A stretch of DNA of 64,000 nucleotides, taken from the NCBI GenBank assembly GCA_011947345.1, contig JAAVTG010000254.1, positions 124,001-188,000 of the forward strand, in the 5' to 3' direction. The notes below the pieces were generated by a model, which ran no database searches, was not told where the DNA came from, and saw only the letters and a program-made list of their open reading frames with translations. Made by a program: the position numbers and the translations under genes. Source of the stretch: Phytophthora quininea. Its lineage: Eukaryota > Oomycota > Peronosporomycetes > Peronosporales > Peronosporaceae. Shown here one piece after another: positions 8,290-18,731 of this stretch (its first letter is position 1; each line of letters begins with the position of its first letter).

Positions 8290-10642
8290 GCTTTACTTTC
8301 TGTCGGTCTCATTCAGTGAAATGGGGGCGTGCTGCATATTCAGCAGCACTAAGAACTCAAGTGTATTTAGCGGTGCCTCAGCGCTTGCTGCTGAGGTTGT
8401 CCATGATGAATCACCGCTGAGACGCTTGAGTTTATCATACCATTTGCCAGTGTGAGTGATCGAACCTCCGGCATGTGGATGTGGCGTTGGTAGGCGTCGG
8501 AGCGCCATCGGCCGAACTGCTTTACGCCTTGCGAGTCAACTCCACTTGCAAATAATGCCGTCGCGCCACCGCTTCGCAGCGAGTGTGTACCGTATCTTGA
8601 TGGGTCTGGGGACGAGTTGGCGGCTGCTGTCTTGATCAGAGTTGCCATGTCCTGAGCTTGTAAACTATACCCTTGCTGACGGTGCATATTGGTTGGTTGT
8701 CAGCGATATGTAGACTTTGATGATGCTGAACTAGGCTCCATAGTGCGTGAATGGGGCACAACCACGGAGTCCCCGATCGACCAACAATTCTTGCACAACC
8801 TTAAAAAACTGGTCATTCTTTCCGCCTCGAAATTGAATCACCGCCTTATGTACTTCATTGAAGTCGTGAGTTGATGCGCCATCGCGACGAAGGAAGTGTA
8901 TATCTGGTCGGTTGAGCGCGAAATGATGAACGTGTCGTCCTTGAGTTACATATTCCGACCTCCTCAGAAGAAGGAACCAGCCCACGACCGCAGCCCCCAC
9001 TAGACGCGGTCGTGTGGGTTGGTGAAATCGAGGAATCGGTGCATGTATCGGAGCATGGCGATTGTAACCGGTGCTTTTCTTGCCGGGGCTGCGTCTTGCC
9101 GCCGCGTACCGGTGACTGCCAGTCTGTGTCCCGGCAGGAGTCTGACCTGGTACCCGAGAACTCGCTGATGATGCCACGACGCCTGTTGGAAGTGGCGATA
9201 TCCGAAGTGCTGACGAATTTGTTGGCGCGAGGCGCACATAAAATAGTACCGTAAAACACATAACTCAATCTCCTTACGCATTTGCATTACACAATTCGCA
9301 GGTCAAGCGTCAGATCGGGAACAAGACACTCCAGCAAACGCGCGCGGCACGCCTCGACCTGGAGAAGGCTCGCGTCCTTGAGATCCCTCAAGCGTCAACC
9401 CAGTCAGCGCAAGTGAGCCCGCCGTGCTGAGGCAGGTGACCTGACGGTACGTCACCCAGAAGGAGCTGCTAAAGAAGCTAGTGCCTCTCACCCTGTTGCT
9501 TTGACTGGAGTCGTGCGAGTTTAGCGCCAAGGGCACAGAGTCGACAGTGACGCAGCCGCAAAGGACAAGATCTGTGCATCATGAAGCTACGCTAGACCCG
9601 AAGGACAGTACGAGGTAAGATAATATTTACGTTACTTCAATCCCTTGAAGAGCACCGTCACATCTGCAGCAAACTCGGGCGTCATCGACCGTCCATAAGA
9701 TCGGTACAAATGAAATAAGCTCGAACGGATAGAAGCATATACAGATTGCCCAGGTTTACCTCCAGAACGATTAGTTAGAGATAGTAAAAACTGTTCAAAG
9801 TCTTCAGCTCAATGAAGGTCGTGGTCAATAGGAGATATGGGCGGGTTATTATCTATAAAGTCAATAATCCTGTCCATCTTCAGCATAGTAGTCCCCGCGG
9901 CGTCTTCCTCGAAATCATCGTCATGCAAAGCTCCAATAACGTCATTGTTGAGTACATTTCTGTGCTTCTGGCACAACCACGCTACATAGCGACTTATCCC
10001 CCGCGCGTACATTACCGCTGTCTTCACGCCTATGACATTATCTTTGACGGCCTTCACCTGGCTTACCAGGTCACAAGTGCCCCGATCTGTCGACATCTCG
10101 GCGAATTGCTCAAAACTCGCCACCACTTCAATTAAGTGCGATCACACAATTGTCAAACAAATTCTTGCTACATATGAGCTTGCGATGGATGAGGTGTTCC
10201 AGCCGTACTTCCAGCAGTATGTTGCAAATAATCTGAGTTGATATGAATGTTGTTCCGGGTCTTGTGGCAGCCACTTTGGTAGGTTGAGCATGCGGCACCA
10301 CGAGCACCATTGCTTCCATGTAGTGTCGTATTTGACCTTGGAACTCTTGGCCAGTGATTGGGATTGAAGCTCGTCAAAACGTTGAGATAATTCTCCTGCA
10401 AGTTGTCTGAAATCTGTACCTGTGACCACGTAACAGAAAAAATAGCCCAAATAGCATCGAATGGCGCCGACCATGCCCGGGATGCTGCATTCGCCGCGAT
10501 GTTTGTTTTTCCCGGGAGATGAATCGCGAAACACGGACGTTGAATACTGCCTCGCCAAGACCATTTGCTCGACATAATTCTTGTCCCCGTATGTTGGGAA
10601 AGCGTAGATTGTTGGTCCACGCGATGGCCGATGTATTGTCAC
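8290..10642 (-). pseudogene. DIRS tyrosine recombinase (YR), interrupted
   Basis: Seen: the N-terminal SAM-like part is at 10642-10152 (KVKYDTTWKQWCSWCRM, then LRLFATYCWKYG). The catalytic domain follows after the 855-bp insertion: first Arg in GWFLLLRRSEYV (about 9000-8960), H-x-x-R in THSLRSGGATALF, then GRWRSDAY, containing the Trp and the probable nucleophile Tyr (8687-8367). Known: R...HxxR...W/H...Y is the tyrosine recombinase active site, and LLRRSEY is common in DIRS/Ngaro enzymes. Frames differ between the blocks. The enzyme would insert circular cDNA by recombination. Confidence 0.8.
9297..10151 (-). mobile_element. 855-bp insertion in the YR gene carrying another element's fragment
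   Basis: ACACAATT at 9289-9296 recurs at 10144-10151 and bounds DNA that is foreign to the recombinase frame. On the minus strand 10126-9640 encodes a degenerate protein fragment, with one stop (FEQFLLSLTNRSGG, then YASIRSSLFHLYRSYG, VTVLFKGLK). It resembles the N-terminal helical part of Crypton or other recombinase-like proteins common in oomycetes; this assignment is tentative. 9297-9637 is unassigned. An 8-bp duplication would fit a hAT-type donor, but no terminal repeats were found. Confidence 0.45.
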
Positions 10643-10944
10643 TCAACAGCTGAGAATCACCGTTTTGCCGGCTGCCTTTTCATGCCACGTCGGGCCCCAA
10701 GTCCAAAGAGCCAATGCGACACAAAAATACTCTCTGAGTTAATAGAGAAGTTTTCTGAATCCCGCGCGTTCTTGTTGATCCAACTGGCTTCTTCTTCGTC
10801 AAAGCGAACTTGAAAAGAACTCATTGACGGCAGGGTTTAGTACAGCTAAACCCAAGTTGGACGCATCCATGTAAATATGAAATTGGCGTCGGGTTGGATA
10901 CTCCCAAATACAGCTAGCGGTAATTCTTGTAGATGCCAGTATTG
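10380..10944 (-). pseudogene. DIRS RNase H domain and linker
   Basis: Seen: FHIYMDASNLGLAVLNP (about 10890-10830), with the first catalytic Asp of the RNase H fold, and HLPGKTNIAANAASR (about 10540-10490), which matches the H-x-PGKxNxxADALSR end motif of reverse-transcriptase-linked RNase H (here the usual D is N or A). The parts are in different frames. Known: RNase H degrades the RNA strand during cDNA synthesis. It lies between the RT and YR segments, as expected for a DIRS element. Confidence 0.75.
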
Positions 10945-12274
10945 TGATATAGTCGCTTGTGGAAAACTCTCTAACCGGAGTGTTTCCACTTGAACTAAAG
11001 TATGTTTCGGCTCCGCTGTACTCGACCACCGCCGAGAGTCAACACTAACAGTCAATCCTGACGATGGCGTCAAATGGTGTTCCTCATCAGTATCCACCGC
11101 GTGTAAAATGTATAGAAATATAGATATACAAATTCTACCCACGCCAAATGCTCCCACCGAACATCTTACTGGGTACATTCCACCCGGAAAGTTTTATCAC
11201 AATCGCTTTGCATACACACGCCTGATTGGCATCCAAACGCATGCACACGAACACACAATGACATGATCAATGCCACACAATTTCGATCCCGTTGTCTTCG
11301 CCAGTATCAACGCGATCCACACAAAACGACACAACCCCAGCACGTTTGTCGATACGTGCAAACGCCTCCTCCCAGTCAGCCTTTCGCCTTCCGTTCGGAA
11401 AAAGCACCTCAGCCTTTCGCCTCGATGCCACGCCGCAGGTGTCCAGAGGTACCACTGGATAGGCACTTGGCAGTTGCCGCGTACATGATCAGCCCGCATT
11501 GACGGGTCCCGACCTGCGCCAACTCATCGGCCTTAGCCATAAGTGATGAGAAAGCAGGCCCCACATGCACGACTTTACTGGTTGGGCACGCAAGCTTAGA
11601 GACCCCCCGACCGAACAACACATGTCCGACCAGAAATGATCAAACCACTCACACACAGTCCACGAATGGATCCCACGATTCAGTTATATGTAGTTGATAC
11701 ACCCATACACACACGCCAACGGAGCCCACACAACATTCACATGCAGTAACGCCAGAACCTGTGCCGACACTCCATACCTGAAGGCCTAACGGTTCTTGCG
11801 CCCAAGCAGACAACACGCACTTGTTGCTTTCCTGAGAAAATGTAGACTGTATTGAATAAAGCTTAGCCACAAACATAAAAACTCCTACCGTGACGTTTCC
11901 AATCAGTTGCGACGTCCTCTTGACTCGTTTCCACATTGGAGGGTTACCTGTAAAACTGCATAGATTCTTGGGTCTTAGGATTGTCGTTTGATAACCATAC
12001 TGTCGCAAGAGACCCCCACAATCTGATTTGGTTGACCTCAATGGTCACTGCCGAACCTCTTCGTGTGTCGCTTGGGCAAATATCCCAACCAACGCGTCGC
12101 TTCAGTTAAAGATCACAAACGACCCTCCGTTCAGAGCCAAAGATCTCGTTTCCGGTCGGATACATTCTGGCGGGAATCGTCCAGCTGAAACGTCACAATA
12201 CTGGACGAAAATCGATGTGTGCCACACAACTTGTATCCATCATGTAGCAACCTGATTTTTGTGACACTATGTCA
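10945..12274. mobile_element. 1.33-kb unidentified insertion between RT and RNase H
   Basis: The RT C-terminus (WFYSILHT at about 12290) and the segment leading to RNase H (LPLAVFG, about 10920) should be nearly adjacent but are 1.3 kb apart. The inserted DNA begins TGATATAGTC at 10945 and ends with a sequence whose reverse complement is TGACATAGTG, a short imperfect terminal inverted repeat. Internal frames (for example 11455-11267 minus) have no recognised domain. Its flanks do not give a convincing target-site duplication. A DNA transposon without coding capacity or a solo LTR (it also starts TG and ends CA) are alternatives. Confidence 0.5.
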
Positions 12275-13847
12275 CAGTGTGGAGGATGCTGTAAAACCAC
12301 TCTAGGTTTTGTAAGACACCCTTCGACAGCGGAATGCGACCGAATCGCGGCGTTGTATTGCACATATACTGGAAATTTTGGTAAAGGGTCGCGCTGCCCG
12401 CAAACATGAGCAAACGTGGCGCAAACTTCCAAGCACTTTCATCTTTGGGACGCTAGCTGCAAGACACGATCTAACGCTTTAACAATGTCGTCTTCTGGCA
12501 TTGACACGGTGCGTTTCACTGTATCCCAAATGAGTCCTAGAGCTGACATGCGTGTTTCCCATTTCGAAAACTTCTTGTCGTTAATAGCACGTGGCCCCAG
12601 AATGACCAGCATTGCGTGACGCAAGGTGCCTTCGTCCAGTTCCAAGCAATCCGTTGGGTCGTGCTCAATTAATACGTGATCGTCAACCCATTCACAACCA
12701 AAAAATCTCGGTGTCATGGCTTGACGACACGGACGCTGGTGAATTTGCTGCCACGAGCTGCGTAATAGCTCTACCATAGACACCATAAAGGAAGGCGATC
12801 CGGATCGTCCAAACGGAGCAGACAAGTCTATCACAACGGCGTTCTCTTCAGGAATTCTACCGGTCATCCAGTTAACATTATCAGCCTCTGTCATGAGATG
12901 ACGGAACGCGGCTTTGATGTCACCTTTGAGCATTCGAATGATCAGCGTTGGATAGCGTAGATGCAAGTCTTCAATTTGATCCGCCAGGACAACCACGTGG
13001 TAATATCGAATTTCTGGCACGCACTACTTGTCAAAGGACGAGTTGGTAGACATTCCATGCGGAAATGACAGGTCGTGGATTAAGCGGGTTTCGACTGCAG
13101 GGTCGACGTCCTTCTTCTCAATTGCTCCAAAGGGACTGCAAGTTACGTTTGACCATTTCTGCAGAATGTCGTCATCAACCACCATGAACCAACCGCTGTC
13201 TTGACCTTCGCGTATGTTTTTAAGTACAGTGCGCAGGTGGTGCTGGTAGGATTGATGATTCTTAGGATGTGGTCGATGTGGAGGAGTACATGTCCACCGC
13301 CACCTTCCATAATGGCCACGACGATTTCTGCGTGCTTGTATCCTTTGAGTAGAGATTTCGCTACAACTGGAAACAAGGCTTTGTTGGGTCGCGGATCGTG
13401 TTTCGTTTCGCCGCGCACACGCCATGCGATATCTGCAATATCCAAGTCAAATTTCCGAACGACATCAGATAAGGAGTACTGAGCGACTTTATCGATTCCG
13501 ACGGAGGCGAGATCGCGCCGAAACCCCATCGAGCGCAATCGACAACTTGTCAATGCTTCAGACCGTAGTAATTGCAGCTCAAGCTGCGACCGAATGATTT
13601 TGCTCCTCTGCATCGATAGTACAAGCAAAACCGACTCGAGTTTCTGTCGTGAACTCGGGGGCGTCTTGTTCGTCGTAACAGGCCCACCCAACCTCTTTCT
13701 CTCCGGGAATAACCTGGATTGAAAGGGTTGGCACTCGAAATCCCTTGCGTTGTCGTACACAACGAAGGAATCTCTGCCATTGTCGTACACAATGGATTGA
13801 CCAGTGTGCCTGGAATCACCGTTAAGGTAGAGGCCGAACACTGGCAC
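12275..13847 (-). pseudogene. DIRS reverse transcriptase
   Basis: Seen: RLIHDLSFPHG (about 13080-13050) corresponds to the DLSxPxGxSxN motif of DIRS reverse transcriptases. LKGDIKAAFRHL (about 12940) carries the first catalytic Asp, and CEWVDDHVLIE (about 12700) is a W-V-D-D version of the YxDD box. WFYSILH near 12290 marks the thumb end. 13020-12439 is open; frames change at 13020 and after 12439. A short repeated VYDN(G/A)RD unit occurs near 13795-13740. Known role: copies element RNA into DNA. Inferred inactive. Confidence 0.8.
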
Positions 13848-15094
13848 TTAAAATGACAGCACATTGAGTGTACTGTTTAATGGGGTTGCTTTTTCGTGAG
13901 CGACGCACCCCGCTCATCGTCCTGATGGCTTCATAATGAAGCATGCTCGGCTTTAATTCTTTCAAAACGGCGACGAATGAGACTCTTGATTCTGGGATGC
14001 AATGATTCAGGCACAAAGTGTGCTCGATCGGAGTAGCATTTTGAATCTTTTGTTGTCTTGCACCCGCGATTGGATAAGAATCACAGGCACAGCTTCCCGT
14101 CTTTATTGGGTATGAGATCGTCAACTTCTTTTGGGATCGGCGATCAGCACGAGCTTCGTTTTGAGTTGCTTTGTGACGACCTGGAGCTGCCGATTCCGCG
14201 TGCACGGAAGCTGTCGTTTGAAGCCTTTGCACTTGTCGTGAAATGGTCGTCTGGGTTACGTGCTGGAGTCCGCCGTTGTTGCTGTTGAACTGAGACGCAA
14301 GGTCTCCTTCCGACGTCACTCCTCTCTCAATTGCTGCGCGATGCGATTCCAAGCCAGAGTTGATCCAGAATAGCAAGAATGGGAGATCTTGTTCGTCCCA
14401 ATGATAATCAGGACTTGCTAGCCGTTGAATTATCGACAGTAGTGTCGATGCAGCAAATTGTAGGTCAACGGTGAAGTACTCGAGGGCGTATACCGAGAAC
14501 GCCTGACATGCCGCCACAATGCTCCAATTACCAACACACGAGGAGGTTTTGGTGCGGTGAGTCCAAGAACTTGAAAGTTGGCACCGCCTTATTCTTGCCA
14601 GTTCATCCGAGAGAAGTCGTCAATTGGAATAAAATGCATAATGGACAGACCACGGGCTCCGAATTGGATGTCATATACGCGTGTTAGCGCCCCTTGCATT
14701 GGTTTGAAGAAAGCGGCCCCAGAGTTCACGAGTTCGTCCACAAATTCTGGTGCTGTTTTACCTTGAAGGGGAGGCGATCTAATTTGCTGGTGTATACGAT
14801 GCTGTGCAGGACTTGGTGTAAACGTCATTCGATTCGCAAATGAAGGTCGTTCCACTTCAGCATAGTAATAACCATCAAGTTCTGCCGTAGTTCGTCGGAG
14901 CTGTGCTGGGCTTGATGGAAACACCGTTTGATTCGCGAAAGAAGGTCGAGCAAATTCAGCATTGTGATCACCCGGTACAGCAGTAGCGTGGCGGGTGGTT
15001 CGAGAATGCGTAGGCGGATCATACGTAACGCGGGTTGCCGAGTCGTGTAGTAATTGATGCGCGATACGGCGCTGGAGATCCGGGCGATTGGCAA
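13822..15094 (-). pseudogene. DIRS ORF1 (gag-like), fragmented
   Basis: Minus frames 15094-14825, 14924-14589 and 14517-13822 lie directly upstream of the RT in sense order. They encode low-complexity Ser/Pro/Arg-rich protein with repeated PSFANRMTF-like segments, followed by a more globular part. No domain is recognised. Its position argues for the structural (gag) ORF. Breaks at about 14870 and 14550 split it. Confidence 0.5.
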
Positions 15095-15348
15095 TAGTGG
15101 CTAGAAGTTCGTTACAAGCGAATTGTACGACATCGAAGCATTATATTATGAATCATACATGCTGTTGGTTAGAAGTTAGATAAAAGTGAAATCTGCAGTC
15201 TAAAGACGAGCATATTGTCGTGAAACGAAATCGAGTAGTATCAGATGCGCGATCCCCGTGTTCAGCTGCGTGTTTACTTTCAAGAAATGACTTGGGATCG
15301 GCAAAATTGCTTGCAGCGATCCTGGCCGAGCTTGTCAAAAGCTGCTGA

Positions 15349-15360
15349 CATTCCCAAACT
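15349..15360 (+). promoter_or_regulatory. Oomycete initiator-like element of effector copy 4
   Basis: CATTCCCAAACT lies 48 bp before the ATG at 15397. It resembles the oomycete initiator plus flanking promoter region (TCATTYY..., then an A/T-rich half). Near-identical motifs at the same distance precede copies 5, 6 and 9. Confidence 0.6.
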
Positions 15361-15396
15361 CGCGTGCCAGGTCAACAAGCAGGTTTCGCTTTCCCC

Positions 15397-16017
15397 ATGC
15401 ATGCCCGCATCTTTATTTTCGCGGCAGCGGTTGTCATTTTGGCAATTCGTCCGCTCCATTCGACTGCTTAAGTTCATGTTGAAGATATTAACACTGGATC
15501 GCCACATTTGACACGTTCATTGGACGTGGTATACAGTAGCGAAACAAGACATCTACGCAGTCTCGAAGGCGCCAATTCCGACAGCATTTCTGATAGAAAC
15601 GAGGGAGAGAAAGTGACGCTTTCGTCCATCAAGAAGCTGTTCAGGATGTCCCCAGCTCACAAACAAGCCAAGCTGAATGCAAAGCTGCTAGACGACGCCT
15701 TTATCGTCAACGCGTCCAAGTCGGCCTACAAGTCGAAAGGAAAAACGCTCAAGCCTTTTCCCGAAAAGCTCGAGAAGATCCTTGACTGGGTGGAAAAGAG
15801 TGGTATATACCAGCAGAAGGTATTCTGGGCGTTGAAGACGGCTAAGGTGGGCCCCGGTGAGGTCCGCGTCACGCTGAACGTTGCCGACAGCAAAGTGTAC
15901 GGCAACTTTTCGATCGCTACGTGCCATTCCTCGAGCGCTATCCAATGTAGGGGTTTACTCGATCCCTGTCGAACAGATGAAAAATCGACAAAGGAGTTTA
16001 CGAAACCTCTGTTTTAG
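15397..16017 (+). pseudogene. RXLR effector-family copy 4, single premature stop after signal peptide
   Basis: Seen: ATG 15397 opens a signal peptide (IFIFAAAVVILAIRPLHSTA). An in-frame TAA at 15469-15471 is codon 25, exactly after it. The same frame then stays open to 16017 with RHLR (TRHLRSLE, about 15547-15558), a degenerate EER region (NEGEK), SSIKKLF, and the family C-terminal block (LEKILDWVEKSG, FWALKTAKVGPGEV, TLNVADSKVY). The Lys/Ala repeat block is shortened. Inferred: one nonsense change abolished secretion. The tail after about 15915 drifts from the siblings (a small frameshift is possible). Confidence 0.8.
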
Positions 16018-16554
16018 ACGATGCTCGACAATGTTTTAATGCTGGCACTGAGAGAGGCTCAAAAAAATTCGTGTTGCAGTTCCTTCGTGAGTTTTTATTT
16101 TGCTGGGGTTTTTTGCTTGGAAGTCTCGTTGGCACATTGCACTACACCAGAAAGAAATTGTTTCTCTTCGTTACCACTGCTAAATTAAAATGAGTTGATC
16201 AACAATTTAACGGATTTCTCGTCTAAGCTGCTTTATCTCGTAGCATCAGATTTATTGTTGAGGAATCCAAATGGTGTGTTGCTCTAGAGCGATAGCATCC
16301 GTGTCTCTTGGCGGTTCGAAGCCCAATTGACGTACTGAAGCAGAGCTAAAGACCTGTTGCTAAAATTCCTTAGCGTAATATATCGCGAAACCTAGTAAGG
16401 AAAACAAATGCTGTCACGGAAAATGAATGGCGATCTTTCCCCATGAGAGATACTAGTAGAAATGAAGGGGTAACGTGTTTACTTGAAAGAAATGGAATTG
16501 AGATGGGCAAAATAGCTTGCAGTGATCTAGACTGAGTCCTTCAATAGGCGTTAA
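16018..16554. other. Intergenic DNA between effector copies 4 and 5
   Basis: Holds the LINE tail at 16192-16362 and, from about 16470, a stretch homologous to the promoter of copy 4 (GTGTTTACTT, then AAGAAATG and GCTTGCAG.GATC in the same order). Nothing else is recognised. Confidence 0.5.
16192..16362 (-). mobile_element. Very short LINE 3' tail
   Basis: Minus strand: the last ORF2 residues (VRQLGFEPP, then IWIP and stop) and the LINE 3' UTR (GACGAGAAATCCGTTAAAT). It is only about 170 bp long, so severely 5' truncated. TGCTAAAT at its left and TGCTAAAA at its right may be the remains of a target-site duplication. Confidence 0.65.
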
Positions 16555-16566
16555 CATTCCTAAACT
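16555..16566 (+). promoter_or_regulatory. Initiator-like element of effector copy 5
   Basis: CATTCCTAAACT, 49 bp before the ATG at 16604; same motif and spacing as at 15349, 24849 (minus) and 28518. Confidence 0.6.
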
Positions 16567-16603
16567 CGCTTCAAACGACACCAAGAAAATTCACGCCATC
16601 TCC

Positions 16604-17182
16604 ATGCGTCTACTGGTCACCCGCTGCATTTTCGCTGTTGTGGTTGTCGCTCTAGCAATCGGTCCACTCTCTTCGGCTGCAACATTTAATTTTGAAGACA
16701 CCGACGTCGTGAAAGTAAGGTCGACAAGATTGGCACGCCCACTCCTCGCAGTACCAAACACCGATGCAAGACGTCTACGCGGCCTCCAAGCAACCGATAC
16801 CGACAACAATTCTGCTGACAACCAGGAAGAGAATCTGTCAGCTTCGTCGGTCAAGAAGATGTTGGGCATCAAGGAGGTATCCCCAGAAGCCAAACAAGCT
16901 CGAGCCGCTGCCAAGAAAGCCCGAGCAGCGATGAAACAGGCCAAAGCAAAAGATAAGCTTCGGGAACAACTACAAGACGATGTTTTCATTGGCAATACGC
17001 TTAAGAAGGCCCAACAAGAGTGGAAGAACGTCATTTCGAAAGGAAAGCCGGACAAGAAAATTCCTATGGACGCAACTCTCAAGAGGGTCCTCGATACAGC
17101 CGGTAGAAGCGACTACTACTTGTACAAGGATTTTAGTGCCTTGAAGACCGCCAAGGTGAGTCAAAATGACGCCTTCTGTTGA
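16604..17182 (+). CDS. RXLR effector candidate, family copy 5, C-terminus altered
   Basis: Seen: an open 192-codon frame. Signal peptide residues 1-25 (IFAVVVVALAIGPLSSA), RRLR at 56-59, a near-EER (NQEEN) at 73-77, SSVKKMLG, a Lys/Ala-rich segment at 95-116, then ATLKRVLDTAGRSDYYLYKDFSALKTAKV. The frame ends nine residues after the conserved ALKTAKV (at NDAFC). The remaining family residues (TLNIANSKKY to about 17470) reappear after a 209-bp insertion at 17178-17386. Inferred: a truncated but potentially expressed effector; expression data would decide. It is tandem with copy 4 and shares promoter sequence. Confidence 0.7.
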   Translation: MRLLVTRCIFAVVVVALAIGPLSSAATFNFEDTDVVKVRSTRLARPLLAVPNTDARRLRGLQATDTDNNSADNQEENLSASSVKKMLGIKEVSPEAKQARAAAKKARAAMKQAKAKDKLREQLQDDVFIGNTLKKAQQEWKNVISKGKPDKKIPMDATLKRVLDTAGRSDYYLYKDFSALKTAKVSQNDAFC

Positions 17183-17386
17183 GGATTTGCCGCTGATCTG
17201 CTCTGCCGCAGACAGTACAAGGCAACTTGCAAGACAAGAGTGTTGATATCGAAGCTTCCAGAGTTCTAGAACAGTGCTTCTGTAGGTGCTAGGTTAGAAA
17301 GGCATGCTCCGCACGCTTTCATCACAATGGCCACTTTTCATTCTGCACTGCAACGATCAAGAGTCCTTCCATTTATTAGTCCTTCT
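17178..17386. other. 209-bp insertion truncating effector copy 5
   Basis: CCTTCT is repeated at 17172-17177 and 17381-17386, and the family reading frame resumes immediately after the second repeat. The insert has no ORF or clear inverted ends. A MITE or repair-derived filler is possible. GTGAGT at 17156 and TTATTAG before 17381 also permit an intron reading, but that would remove residues present in siblings. Confidence 0.5.
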
Positions 17387-17643
17387 ACACGCTTAACATT
17401 GCCAACAGCAAGAAATACAGCAGCTCCTACCAGAGTTACGTGACGTATCTCAAAGACACCAGGGTCCGTGTAATGTAGAAATTATGTTGTGGTCGTAGCA
17501 AAGAGTTTCTTCATCGTCTCAAAGCAAGTGGGATTTTCCAAGGAGCTGAAGGCGACGGGGAAAAGAGGTTTCCTGCAGGGAAGGTCATCACCTCGCTCAG
17601 CGCGGCCTCGCCCGAATAGAAGCACGTCTAAGTACCATGGTTT

Positions 17644-18561
17644 TCAAACCTTGAACAAGGACCATTGCTCACAAAGACGTCGATAATCTTCTCCAGCTTC
17701 TCGACTTCCTTGGCGCGTTGCTCTTGGGCTGCTTCCTTTCGCTTCTGGTAGTTTTCCTGATGGAGAGTATGCGAGGCGAGATACTTCTCCACAGCTTTGC
17801 GCTTGATGCTGAGACCGGCCTGCAAACCTTTGGGCTTTCATTTTAGCTCGATCGTGCTGGTATCTGCGCTGCTGAAGTTCTCGCTCCGCGCGCTGGAGGT
17901 TGATATCAGACATCACTGCAGCTTCGTCGTCCAGAATTTCGTCCACGTCTGCCTCGAGGTCGTTCTTGATCTCGCCGAAAGCCTTCGCAGTAATCAGAGC
18001 GTAGCCTTGAATGTCGTTCAGACGTTCCCCAAACTTGTTCTTGAGAGAGCAGACCTTGTCTGGGTGAAGAACCAACATCGCCTCTTTGTAGAACTTTCGA
18101 AACTCAACCTTCCATGCTTAGCCTTGCATTTGTCGCGAACAGTAGCCAAAAATTAGGCATACAGATTAGGGTCTTGACTAACGCCGTACAACAGACTGCT
18201 TTCATCTTCAGGCAACCACGCCCTTTCCGTTGTCGGGGTCACCTCAAGCGGCTTTTTCTTGAGCTCTGCCAGATTTCCTCTCGCCACTAAAAGTTCATAA
18301 CATGTAAAATTAATAAAATACCGACACCTCACTTTAGAGACAATTTGACTTACCTTCGAGACGCCGATAGCGCTCATACACACGCTGTTCGCGTCGCTTG
18401 GTGAGGATGGCGTCCTTGTTGCGAGCGAGCGTAGGCGTCGCGGTTGATGGCCTTGCGCGTCTTGGGGGCTTCTTCTTCCCGCAACGCTGCTTGTGCCTCG
18501 CAATGTTTGACTTGGACAGCACCTTGTTGCACTTGTGGCAAGGCGCTGTCGCCCTAACCAA
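17644..18561 (-). pseudogene. Zinc-finger / HPD-motif gene, duplicate copy 1 (3'-truncated)
   Basis: Seen: ATG at 18561 begins a protein with a C2H2-like finger (CHKCNKVLSKSNIARHKQRC, residues 8-27) and an Arg/Lys-rich region. A clean intron (GTAAGT...TTTTAG) spans 18353-18287. Further exons hold ERAWLPEDESSLLYG, then WKVEFRKFYKEAM with an HPDK motif as in J-domains, then a long charged coiled-coil region (RAERELQQRRYQHDRAK). A second intron near 18190-18115 is likely because the frame changes there. A further frameshift at about 17820 is shared with copy 2. Copy 1 loses its last residues at 17644. Function unknown; a nucleic-acid-binding co-chaperone-like protein is a guess. Confidence 0.55.
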
Positions 18562-18731
18562 TTTCTACGACTAAATGAGTTTTCTACAAAGCCGTTTTTT
18601 GGCTAATAAAATGTCTTGTAGGGCGCGTTTTTATTGGCTAATAAAAATGCTGTTTCATGTTGTTTCAGGGAAAGAAGTATGAATACATTCTCGAAAACAC
18701 ATAAAATACTTTGTACGGCGTGGTGTATTCC

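Larger units (their letters stand above)
8290..15100 (-). mobile_element. DIRS-like tyrosine-recombinase retrotransposon, decayed
   Basis: Seen, in sense (minus) order: gag-like frames (15094-13822), reverse transcriptase (13847-12275), RNase H (10944-10380) and a tyrosine recombinase (10642-8290). Known: this order, with a tyrosine recombinase instead of a DDE integrase, defines DIRS/Ngaro-type elements, which integrate without long target-site duplication. Two insertions interrupt it (10945-12274 between RT and RNase H; 9297-10151 within the recombinase). Multiple frameshifts and stops make it inactive. The 5' end lies just upstream of effector copy 4's promoter. Terminal and internal complementary repeats were not identified, so the outer limits are approximate. 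Confidence 0.8.
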
